Shown: positions 1 through 10,200 of the stretch, piece after piece
Layout: each line of letters begins with the position of its first letter
Position numbering within the stretch: position 1 is the first letter of the stretch
Assembly (NCBI GenBank): GCA_020466095.1
Contig: CM035809.1
Coordinates: 8,801,307 to 8,865,306, forward strand
DNA from: Chlorops oryzae
Taxonomy: Eukaryota; Arthropoda; Insecta; Diptera; Chloropidae
Direction: 5' to 3'
DNA length: 64,000 nt
Notes under the pieces: generated by a model
What the model saw: only the letters and a program-made list of their open reading frames with translations
What the model was told of the DNA's origin: nothing
Database searches by the model: none
Position numbers and translations under genes: made by a program

Positions 1-771
1 CCGCCAGATTTGGGTCCGAAAATGTACAATGCCTACGGTTCGGCGCTGCATCCCGATAAGGGAACAACAAATTTACATCTCGATATTTCGGATGCGGTTA
101 ATATTATGGTCTATGTGGGTATACCACAAGATGCTGAAAGCAAACCACAATTGGATGCAGCCCAGCATGCCATTGCAATGGGCGGCTGTGATTTTCTCAC
201 CAGACTTCGCTGCCGTTCGTCCAAAGTGTTGCCTGGTGCTTTATGGCATATATTTGCAGCACGCGATGCTGACAAAATTCGTGATCTCCTTAATCGAGTT
301 ACGCTGGAGAAGGGATTTCGTTTGGAGCCCGATCACGATCCAATTCATGATCAGAATTGGTATTTGGACGATGAACTGCGTGCACGCTTGTTTCGCGAAT
401 ACCGTGTAAAGGGCTATCCAATCGTACAGTGTTTGGGTGATGCAGTCTTTATACCTGCAGGTGCTCCGCATCAAGTTCAGAATCTACACAATTGCATCAA
501 AGTAGCTGAGGACTTTGTTTCGCCGGAGAATATTACACATTGCTATCATCTTACACATGAGTTCCGTCAACTCTCGAACTCGCATACCAATCATGAGGAT
601 AAGCTTCAAATTAAGAATATCATCTATCATGCCATTAAGGATTGCTGCACTATTTTAATGACAGCTCTCGATAAGCGATTCGATTTCGAGTTATCCGAAC
701 TGAAACGAACACGAAAGATGAAAAGGGAACAGGCTAAAGCAACGGCTGCTGCTCAGAAAGAGTCCATTTAA
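1..771 (+). CDS. Kdm3: Kdm3/JHDM2-type JmjC histone H3K9 demethylase, C-terminal part
   Basis: The frame is open from base 1, so the gene enters from the left and only the last 256 codons are here. The protein is the C-terminal half of a JmjC domain plus a short basic tail. An iron-binding H-x-D lies in LHLDISD (His codon 76-78, Asp codon 82-84) and the distal iron-binding His in GAPHQVQN (codon 469-471). Other recognisable blocks are [43 protein letters not shown] and [12 protein letters not shown]. These match the KDM3A/B group, which removes mono- and dimethyl marks from histone H3 lysine 9 with Fe(II) and 2-oxoglutarate in the nucleus. The tail ([13 protein letters not shown]) is lysine/arginine rich. 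Stop is TAA at 769-771. In Drosophila the Kdm3 and FCHo genes (CG8165, CG8176) have close gene numbers, which agrees with the order seen here; that comparison is from memory. No breaks are seen. Confidence 0.95.
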   Translation, partial: PPDLGPKMYNAYGSALHPDKGTTNLHLDISDAVNIMVYVGIPQDAESKPQLDAAQHAIAMGGCDFLTRLRCRSSKVLPGALWHIFAARDADKIRDLLNRVTLEKGFRLEPDHDPIHDQNWYLDDELRARLFREYRVKGYPIVQCLGDAVFIPAGAPHQVQNLHNCIKVAEDFVSPENITHCYHLTHEFRQLSNSHTNHEDKLQIKNIIYHAIKDCCTILMTALDKRFDFELSELKRTRKMKREQAKATAAAQKESI

Positions 772-805
772 ACTTATACTGTTAATATCAGCCTAGAATT
801 TAAGA

Positions 806-811
806 AATAAA
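806..811 (+). terminator. Poly(A) signal of the Kdm3 gene
   Basis: A canonical AATAAA lies 35 bases after the Kdm3 stop codon, with an A/T-rich stretch after it. This is the likely 3' end signal; the short 3' UTR is typical of flies. Confidence 0.6.
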
Positions 812-979
812 AGTGTACAGTCATTCCAATAATGAAATTTTTTATTTCTAAAACAATTTGATTGAAATCAGTTAAATAAATTTTATACGAACTTGAAGTA
901 AAAACAAGTAAGGGTGTTATAGTCAGGCGAGCCTGACAATAGAATACCCGACACAGACACATAATTTTTAATATCAAGA

Positions 980-1620
980 GGTGTTTAAGGGCATAAGGAG
1001 CCCCATATACCGACTTTTGTTAAATTTCTAAATGAAAATCGCCCTTTTGCCACGCCCACTTTTCAAATTTTTTTGGAATTCTAATCGGACCCTTATATAT
1101 ACGCTCAAATTCTAAGTTTCAATGAAATATTTCAATAAAGTCTGATTTTGAGGAATTTTTGGGATTTTTGTGACAGACCCTAGTACTACAAGCATCAAAG
1201 GTAAACGTCTGCTTAAGATAATGCATTTTGTTCAATCTGATTCGATAGGAGAATTTTTTGGAAGGACGCCTTACTGCGCTATTTCAAGGAAATGTATTAC
1301 TGTGCCAATTTAATTGTTCAATGTCCCATTGGTATAATTCTGAAGGATGATTAGGAGACATTTTTTGAAAAACGCCCTTATGCCACGCCCACTTTTAACA
1401 AATTTTCTGAAATCGGTCATTACTTGCTTTAAACATGTTCGAATATCAAATTTCATCAAATATCTTGAAGACTTCGATTTAGAGCATATTCTGATTATCG
1501 TAACAGACCCTAGTACTGGACGGTACCCGCTAAAAATTGGTCGATCGGGATCCATTCATATACTTTGTTGTTATCTCACTGTTCCCCGTGTTAGCACACA
1601 ACACAAATTTGTCAAATAGC
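980..1620. repeat. Two diverged copies of a dispersed 'cgcccactttt ... cagaccctagtact' module
   Basis: A unit beginning with TGCCACGCCCACTTTT and ending about 150 bases later in ACAGACCCTAGTACT occurs at about 1038-1185 and again at about 1380-1516. Related units are seen at about 25560-25880, 35410-35570 and, more decayed, 43140-43250 and 43670-43740. The middle contains 'aatatcaaatttcatygaaatat' type sequence. The arrangement is a partly tandem, genome-dispersed repeat of unknown class. I see no coding capacity and no clear inverted termini. The rest of 812-2280 shows nothing else. Confidence 0.5.
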
Positions 1621-2284
1621 TCAACAGTCGTTCGGATAAATAATTTAGAATAGGGATAAACATTATAGTGACGGACATGTCAAACGAATCCTGAAGATCT
1701 TAAATTCTATATTTTCTATCAACAACTCACATTATATTGTCTAATTTAACATAATAAGAAAGATCATATCCGAAAATCAAGGTTCTGATGTTAAAAACAA
1801 AAGACGCAAATACCCTCACAAATAGTGTCTAGTCTAATAAGTCAGATTAGTTGGTATCGTTAGGTTTGACTAAGCACAAGAAGAATCCAAAATTTAAAAG
1901 TACAGGAAACTCCAAACTGCAGCAGATAGGACTATGTCGCATCTCGGTAACTAAAGAGGCACAACTCGAAATTGACATTTTTCAGAAAACGCGAAAAAGA
2001 AAATACATTGCAGTGTCAATCAAAGCAAGAAGAAAGGCATGACGGGCTTTTATATCAAAAAGGAATAGAAGGCTGAAGGTGACTTGTGAACCAGATTCAT
2101 AGCATAACTCAAAAATTCACAAATTTTGAGTTGCGTCACTTTAGTTGACGGGGTGAGACATGTTAAAATCGAAATTGGATGCTTGAGTTCGCACCATCGC
2201 GCTATTAACCAACTCAATTAGTCAGTAGACACATTGTATATTATAGAGAAATAAGAATATGAAAATAAATATTAGGCTTGTTAA

Positions 2285-3012
2285 GGGGGTCTTCTCATTG
2301 AGCAACTTTTTTTTCGATTTTTTTTTTTTTTTGCATTTATTTATAGCTTGGGTAGTTGTGAATATGCCCCTAAAAGGATTTTTTGAAATTCGAAATAGTT
2401 TAGAGGATATAGCCTTCTTTGTCGAGCAAGATCTGCGCTAAAACGAGTAATTTTTGCGTTGCTTCAAACTTTAAACGCGTTTATCTCGAAACCACGTTTT
2501 TCGAACTGGCGGCCATGATATCTCCAGTTCAACTGAACCGATTTTCATGAAACAAAGTGGAATCGACGCAGAATTGTCACCATTCTCGGGTGAACCTCGA
2601 CCATAATTTTAAAAAAATTTTTACTATTTTTTTTTTTACACTAAACTACAAAAAAAAAAGCCCGAAATTGAAATTTTTTTTTTGAATGGCCGCCATTTTG
2701 TCAAAAAAAATCACAAAATTAAGCTTGAGGTTCACCCGAGAATTACATCTATACTGATTATAACCCCGTTTTTTTTTTTCCATTTCGGACGCTCCGGAGA
2801 CCCGGAATCGGCACCTTTTTTTTCACCACCAACTTTGAAGTCTCATTACTTTTTGAACAGCCCACGTATCGAGGCAAAAAAAATTTTTTTTATTTACTTT
2901 GAACCTTTTGTAATACAATAAATAAAAAAAGTTTTCAATTATTCTTTGCGTTTTCAAATAAGAATTTTTTTAAAAAGGGTCCAAAAAACGGGTTTTCAAT
3001 GAGAAGACCCCC
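2285..3012 (+). mobile_element. TTAA-flanked inverted-repeat element, copy 1 (Kolobok- or piggyBac-like MITE)
   Basis: The termini are GGGGGTCTTCTCATTGA and TCAATGAGAAGACCCCC, directly flanked by TTAA on both sides (2281-2284 and 3013-3016). The 728-bp interior is T/A-homopolymer rich and has no transposase frame. A near-identical copy in the opposite orientation lies at 50462-51180 and an older copy at 51404-52077. TTAA duplication is known for piggyBac and Kolobok families; the terminal G-run argues against typical piggyBac ends. Superfamily placement is an inference. Confidence 0.85.
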
Positions 3013-3116
3013 TTAATGGAAGAAATAGAATATACAATTTAGTGCGAATGGTGCAGCACAAATCTATTTTTCCTCTTGAAGCTTCATCAATAACTCATTA
3101 CATTCTTTGCTTTCAG

Positions 3117-3340
3117 GTTAAAGCTGTCGCCAACACAAAAATTATAACAATATGAAAATCTCGAGAACAAAACACAATAACAATTAAAAATGTTAATCGT
3201 CCAGTTTCCTATGTCAACGTCAATTATATTTATACAAACAATTTCAATTAGGTTAGCTTAAGGGGACGATTGATCGTTCCTTATTGGTTTATAAAAAAAA
3301 AAAAATATTAAAAAAGAAAAGACGACAATAATAGTTCAAA
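3117..3340 (+). promoter_or_regulatory. Possible 5' UTR exon segment upstream of the FCHo start
   Basis: A good splice acceptor (pyrimidine-rich tract, then TTGCTTTCAG) ends at 3116 and is followed by 224 bases without an in-frame barrier to the ATG at 3341. This fits a 5' UTR exon spliced from an upstream promoter, which I could not locate. The sequence includes an A-run at about 3294-3305. Confidence 0.35.
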
Positions 3341-4274
3341 ATGACGGTTGATTTCAATGATTACTTTTGGGTAAGATCTATGCTTTGTTATTCAATGGCA
3401 GAAAGGAAGGGGTCATTCAAAATTTGTTTACTCATTTTTAAAGGGCGAGAAGAACAACGGATTCGACGTGCTATATCATAATATGAAATTCGGACTAGTG
3501 GCCAGTAAGGAGCTCTCGGAATTCTTCAGGGAGAAATCCAATATCGAAGAGCAAAACTCAAAGTTGATGTCGAAATTGGCGCACAAAGCCAGCACGGGAA
3601 CATTGAGTAGCACTTTCGCGCCAGTATGGACAATATTACGTACGTCAGCAGAGAAGCTTTCAACGTTGCATTTACAAATGATGCACAAGCTGACGGAATT
3701 GGTTAAGGATGTTACAAAGTATGCAGATGAATTGCATAAAAAACACAAATCCGTAAAGGAGGAAGAGTCACAGACATTGGAATGCGTGCAGGCAATGCAA
3801 GCGTCGACGGCTGCTGTGCAGAAGTCTCGTGATCTGTTTGCGAGTAAAGTTCTCGAACTGGAGAAACTACGCAAGGAGAATGCCTCACAAAAGGATATAG
3901 AAAAAGTTGAAGCAAAACTGAAAAAGATGCAAGAGGAGTACAAAGCTTTATTGGACAAACATAATCCCATTAAGGCAGAATTCGAAAGGCGTATGACTTT
4001 ATCGTGCAAGGTAGGTGATTTCACCCAAGCCATTGAAATAGTATTTCCAACACATAATTTTTTTTTTTTTGTTTTTAGCGTTTTCAAGATATTGAAGAGC
4101 TCCATTTGCGGCAAATGAAGGAGTTCCTATCTACATATTTGGAAATGATACAAAATAATCACGATATGGTTGGTCAGGTGCATTCCGATTTTAAGCGTCA
4201 ATTTTTGGATATGACTGTGGATAAGTTACTAGAACAGTTCGTTCTGAATAAATACACGGGTTTGGAGAAACCAG
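3341..4274 (+). CDS. FCHo exons 1-3: F-BAR membrane-binding domain
   Basis: Exon 1 encodes only ten residues (MTVDFNDYFW) before a GTAAGA donor. This matches the vertebrate start, where the domain begins at FWGEKN, so the ATG at 3341 is preferred. Exon 2 (3444-4010) begins GEKNNGFDVLYHNMKFG and carries heptad-like helices rich in Lys and Glu. Exon 3 (4079-4274) begins RFQDIEELHL, contains GQVHSDF and ends at LEKP, the usual end of the F-BAR unit. The predicted domain of about 265 residues has the normal size. A 13-base T-run precedes the exon 3 acceptor. Confidence 0.95.
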
Positions 4275-7200
4275 GTTTGTATGTTTATGTAAAAGGGGTA
4301 GGCGGAATCGGAAGTGAGGTTATTTATATATATTTATCTTATATAAACGTAAATAGCTTGCGATGTTGTTTGAATCCTTTCGAAAGGAAATAAATGAAAT
4401 GCGAAATCAATTGAAAGAGCTTAAATTTTTCATTCCGCGCCGACCCCTTTTTTTTTTCAAACGATCGCATTCAATAATTCATTTTGTACCTAACCTTACT
4501 TTTTATTTACAGAAATTCCCGAACTAAGTTACGTTGCCTTATCGTCTACACAAACTCAGCAAAACCCTTCATCACTGTCGTCGTCAGCAGCGCGTCTTAG
4601 CCAACCAAGCGTAAGTGCATCTGCTGCAACAAATTCAAATTCCGCAACAAGCCTAAGAGTGGGTGCGCGTTCTGATATTATGGCAGGCTCATTGGGAAGC
4701 GGCAGCGGGGGAAGCGGTAGTTTACTCAATGCAGATGACTCAGTTTCAGGTGTTATGCCAACACCACGTCCAATATCACCTGAAATAACAAACACAATAC
4801 AGCAACAACAACAAATACAACAACCACAACAACAGCAATTATCAACAGAAACAACAAAAACTATTACATCAACTACAAACAACAACAACAACAGTTGTAC
4901 CAGCAGCAACAGCAACGACAGCATCATCAACATCTGTTCGAAGTAATTTCCTTAATTGGTTTTCATCAAATCAGAGCAAAGGAAATATTGCCAGCACTGC
5001 GGCAACACCAAGCACTGGGACGAATGGAACAACAGCAACAACAACTACGACCACTTCTACTGCTGATGCAAGCACTTCAAGTGGAAATTTCGGTACGGAA
5101 AGCTTTGGCTCTTCCACCGGCACGGTCATCACCAAAAATTTACCTAACCCAGAGCTTCTTCAGTCACTGCAGGACAATAATAATGAAGGTTTATTGATGT
5201 CGTCTGCCTTAACACAAAAATATCCAAAACGATTTACTAACACCATCCTTACGATTCGATTCAATTCAATTCAATTCAATTCAATTCAATTCAGTAAATC
5301 CTACCCTTCCCTGTATAATGATCTCTTTGACATGCATTAATTTCATACTAACCATACATATCCATATAATAATATTTGCCTTCATGGACATATTCATCAG
5401 TTTGAGAGATTTATAGTTAGGAAAACTAGAGAAAGTATGTGCATTACTCTATCGAATAACAAAGATAGTATTTTTTTTTAGGGATGTGCCGGATATCCGG
5501 TAACTATCCGGTATCCGGCGTATCCGGCTGGTTTTTAGATATCCGGCAAGCCCACCGGATATCACTACTATCCGGCCGGATACCGATACATACCGCAGAC
5601 TTTGATTTGTCCATCTTTGAGTTTTGCTTTTTGTTGAACGTGCAAAATAAATCAGAACAGCTGATTATGGTAGAGCTCAAAAGCATATCGATTGCTGATA
5701 TCGATGTTTTTAAATTTCTTTTAATAGATATTGATCGAAATAAATTAAGTCAAATTAACTTAAATTAAATCCTAACAAACTTAGTAGCTTATGGAAAAGG
5801 ATAGACGGTCGTAGTATGAACTTCGATAATGCTTAAAATTGAAATACATCGATGTTAGTTAGATACTTACAATCAGATAGATGTTTTTTTTAATTTTAAG
5901 CATTATCCAAGTTTTTATTTGGTTATTATTTTTTGTGATAAATAATTAATTTAGTTTAATGAAATTTAAAAGCATCGATAATATCAATGGTGGAATCGAA
6001 TGTTTTCCAGCTCTACACTATACTAATGAATGGCGTTGCCAGAAAATCATTTATTTCGGACAACCTGTTCAATTGTGGCCAGCGAAAGTGCAATTTCATA
6101 CAGAGAAAAAAAATTTCAAATATCCGGCCGGATACTATGTATCCGGCTACATATTTTTTTACCGGATATCCGATATCCGGTTATTCGGCAAATTCACTAT
6201 CCGGCACATCCCTATTTTTTTTTTAACTAACGTACTCGACCCAAATAAGAACTTGGTCATAATAAGGACCGATTTTCAAAAAACCTATTTCTAGCCCTCC
6301 CAGCATAATGATTTTTGGCATGTTCTAAAGCATTTATATTTACTTCACAATAGTAATCGATCAACAAAGTTGGCCGAAGTGAAAACAACGTGCTTGATCT
6401 AATTTTGCGTGAGAAGAAGAACAACGTTTTTCTAAAAGTTTTTGATAATTTTGCAAAGTCTTGATGTCAATACCAATATTCGGACTTTATTCAAAATAAA
6501 ATGGTTGGGCGAAAAACCCTGTCTTTTTTTTATTCCGAATAAAACTTTGTCGAAAAAATTATATTGAGTCGACTTAATAAGGCCCACAATATTCAACTTG
6601 GAACTAGTTCTTTAAAAAATTTGCTTTTGGAGGCCCAAAATAGGACCTTAATATACCAAACAGTTAAAAACAATGAGAAAGAAAGCCTTTCACTAAAATG
6701 TGGACTAAAATATTTTTGATTGCACTTATAGTTAAGGAGCTATAAAGCGGTTAAAGATTGCTGGTAACGTTACAAAAATGGATCTTTTGTGAAATTTGTC
6801 CATATGTATTTCTTTTCGATCGGGTAATGCACTTCCTTAGATCGCCCAAAGTAGCAAAAACATAACTCTTGCACAATTAAAAGTAACTCGAGCCTAATAT
6901 ATAGTCATAAAATTCATTGAAGACCAGATTATTTTATCCATATTCCCATTTCGTTGATTTGTTGTTTTGCCACCGAATACGATATTGTGATCTCGTTCTT
7001 TGATGATGTTTCTCTTTTAATATATCCTTTTCCTTCTTCTTCTTCTACTTTGTTTTCAATTGTATCAAAAACTCTTACTACCGTTTCCTACTACTGTTTT
7101 TCCAACCACAAAACAAACAACAAATTCAACTACTTTAGATCAGCGACAGCATCAACAACTTTCATCTCCTACGAAGAGAAGCAACGATAAATTATCAACA

Positions 7201-10200
7201 TCAATAGATGAAAGCTTATCATCGTCCACGAATCACCACCACCATCATCATCACCACCACCATCTTCATGCTTCTCCTCATCTTCATCATCAACAACAAC
7301 AACAACAACAACAACAGTCACAGTCACAGCCACAACAGGAACAACAGTTTAGCAAACAAGCATTTCCAGTTGCAACAACAAATAGTTCGCGTCGTACAAC
7401 ATCGCTATTAAATATATTCACCTCAAACTCCCAGGGTATGCGTTCGAAAAAAAGTAGAAAAGCTCAGAACGAAAGGAATTCAAAGTCAAATAAACTTATA
7501 AGTTTCGAGCTTGAAAATTCGCTCTCTCTTAGACGTATTCAATACACTCGCACTTTGCACTTTCTCGTTCAAGAACACTCGGTGTCTCCTTGGTGTTTTA
7601 TTTTCTTTCTTAATGCAACTGGATAGCAAATTATTTTTTAATTTAATTTCCATTTCATTTTTTTTTTTTTTCCTTCCTAAAAGACAAAAATGGACGCTTC
7701 TTGTGTTCCCAGCGGCCAACAGTGCTTACCGCCTACAAAGTATACGAGACAGTAAGCGACCTGCCTATTAATAGAATACAAAGTATTCGCCTACCAATAC
7801 CTTACTTTATGTAGGGTTTGGTAGGCGTTCACACTACAAAACGGACACGCTCGAGAAAAAGTATACTAGGATGGTATATGAGGTCGTATGCATTACCGCC
7901 TACGGCCTACGAAATGTGCTGCGGTTCATCGCTTCTGTAAGCAGCATTTTGGCCGCTGGGTTGTGTTGTTTCTGAAATGTTCCTCAATTTCTCTTATTGC
8001 TTGAGAACATATAGAAATGGAATCGCCAAAGTTTGAGTCCAGTCAAAAATGGTTTTTTCTTTCTTTTCGGGTTATTTTTTAAGCTTCAATTGTATCCTTT
8101 TATGTTGAAAATGTTGCACGTTTCATACGATTTCATGAAAGCTTGGAAAACTACAATCTTGTGGTGGAGGCAGTTTCAAAGTCCCCCCCCTTTTTTTTTG
8201 TTTTTATAAAATCCCGTTTACATTTCATACCCTTATGTTACAAAACAAGTTGTCTTCTCTCTAATGGAGGAACTCCTTTTCAATATTTTGGTTTTAGAAC
8301 TTCTTTTTTTTTTTTTTAATTTTTCTGTTACTATTTTTGCACCCAATTTACTTATGATTTAATTTGAAGAAATGGACACGAAGAAACATATTATTGTGAT
8401 GACATTGGGAAGCTGGAAAGGATATTGGCTACGGTGTGACCTCAGTATAAAGCATGAAAAAACTTACTTCTCTCTCAACTTGAACTCTTATCTTTTTACT
8501 TATCTCTTTTTAACTTTTCTAAATATTTTATGTAGAATTTTTAATAAACTCATTAATTAAAAGTGAACTTTTAATGTTTCTAACTGAGTCCATATTATTA
8601 CTTGTTACCTTCTTCTTTATTTTTGTAATGGGCATGCCACACTCTGTGTCTGTAGGTGTAGTCGTAGCTGAACAGTAGTATATAAAAGCAGTCCTTTTTT
8701 ATACATGCTCCTTGAGTTACGTGTTATTAACTAAAATTTTTATCGTCGTTTCCAGTTTCGGGCATATTGCGCAGCCGACGTGAGAAAACGAAAGCGAAAA
8801 AGTCGAAGAAAAAGAAGGATGGCGGATCAGCGGACAATATACAAGAAGAAAATGGTGCTGGGTAAGCTGGGTATTTTAAAACAAGTACAGTCGAACTTCC
8901 GTATAGTGAACAACGTCTATACAATGAAGTTCTCCCTACTATGAAATTATTTCAAATGCACAGCTTTTTCGTTCCACTTTCAGTGTACGTGTCAGACCTG
9001 GGCAGTCGAATTACAAAATTTTTTCAATTACAATTACTTGTAATTGTAATTGAAGATTTTTCCATTACAATTACTTGTAATTGTAATTGAAAAACTTAAA
9101 TTACAATTACAATTTGTAATTGAAAAAACTTCAATTACAATTTGTAATTCTAGTTATAAAAAAATTACTTAGATATATACACATGCATCAATTAATAAGT
9201 ATAATAACTGTGGATATGACATTGAGTCAGTAGGTCCATGGGGAAACCTAAGATCCGTCAACCTGCGACTGATCATTGAGGCACCGCTGAAGCCAAAAAG
9301 GAAAAATAGGCTCCATCCGTATGGAGGGGACTCCAAGCTGAACAAAAATATGCATTTAACGTTATAATTAATGGATTTTTGACCAGGCGCCAATTTGTCT
9401 CGCATGGCTCTGCTTTGAGGCAAATAGCTCATTTTGCCTTTAAAAAAAAACTCTTACTTTGTGGGGAATCGAACCCTCATCAATTGGATTACAAATCAAG
9501 CACACTACCCCCTACACTACCGACGGCCTTGTATTGTCAACTTCAAAATATTATAATAAAATCAACTGTGCTGAATTTGAAAAGTAAAAAAAAAAACCAC
9601 ACCTGCCAGGAATCGAACCCGGGTCCCACCGCGTGTCAGTTAAGCATTCTAACTCCAAGCCACTGACTCATTTTACAATCCCAATTCAAAACCGTAACTT
9701 AAATATTTGAATATTTTCCAATACTTCAAAAATGTAATTATTACTATATATGCTTCAATTACTTTCATGTAATTGATTACACACTAAATTACAATTACTT
9801 GTAATTGTAATTGGGAGAATTCAATTACAATTACAAGTAATTGTAATTGAAAAAAATTAATTACAATTACAAGTAATTGTAATTGAATTTTCCCAATTAC
9901 AATTACAAGTAATTGTAATTCAAAATTTTCCAATTACAATTACAAGTAATTGTAATTGAATATTCTTCAATTACCATTACAAGTAATTGTAATTAATTGT
10001 GTAATTAATTACAATTTTGTAATTGGACTGCCCAGGTCTGGTACGTGTTAATAATTTCTGTAAAATGAAATTTCTATTTAATGAAGTGATTTTCTGGTCC
10101 CGTGCGACTTCATTATAAGGAAGTTCGACTGTATACCATAATTTTCTAGCTCTTTAATTTTTCATTCGCAATTTCGCTTTTCCCAGGGCAATCGATCGTA

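Larger units (their letters stand above)
8993..10040. mobile_element. hAT-like element with AATTACAATTAC sub-terminal repeats and two tRNA-like modules
   Basis: Termini CAGACCTGGGCAGTC / GACTGCCCAGGTCTG are flanked by a perfect 8-bp duplication, GTACGTGT (8985-8992 and 10041-10048). The outer 150-300 bases on both sides consist of alternating AATTACAATTAC and GTAATTGTAATT words, many palindromic. The centre holds two tRNA-like modules on the minus strand (9462-9528, 9603-9670). No transposase frame is present. It sits inside an older pogo-like MITE within FCHo intron 6. Confidence 0.9.
8888..10131. mobile_element. pogo/Tc1-like MITE split by a later hAT insertion
   Basis: The outer ends are CAGTCGAACTTCC and GGAAGTTCGACTG, flanked by TA on both sides (8886-8887, 10132-10133). 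Removing the hAT element at 8993-10040 and one copy of its 8-bp duplication leaves about 188 bp, a typical MITE size. Sequence after the ends (GTATAGTGAAC / TTCATTATAAGG) resembles pogo/Tigger ends that read CTATAACGAA. Related copies lie at 22933-23453, 25096-25237 and 27204-27378. Confidence 0.8.

Noticed and set aside
3476..4114. 212-codon minus frame opposite FCHo exons 2-3
   Set aside because: It is the antisense shadow of a well-supported F-BAR coding exon and crosses a real intron.
9169..9432. 87-codon minus frame in the hAT-like element, considered as a transposase remnant
   Set aside because: No similarity to hAT dimerisation or catalytic motifs, and the element is otherwise made of short repeats.
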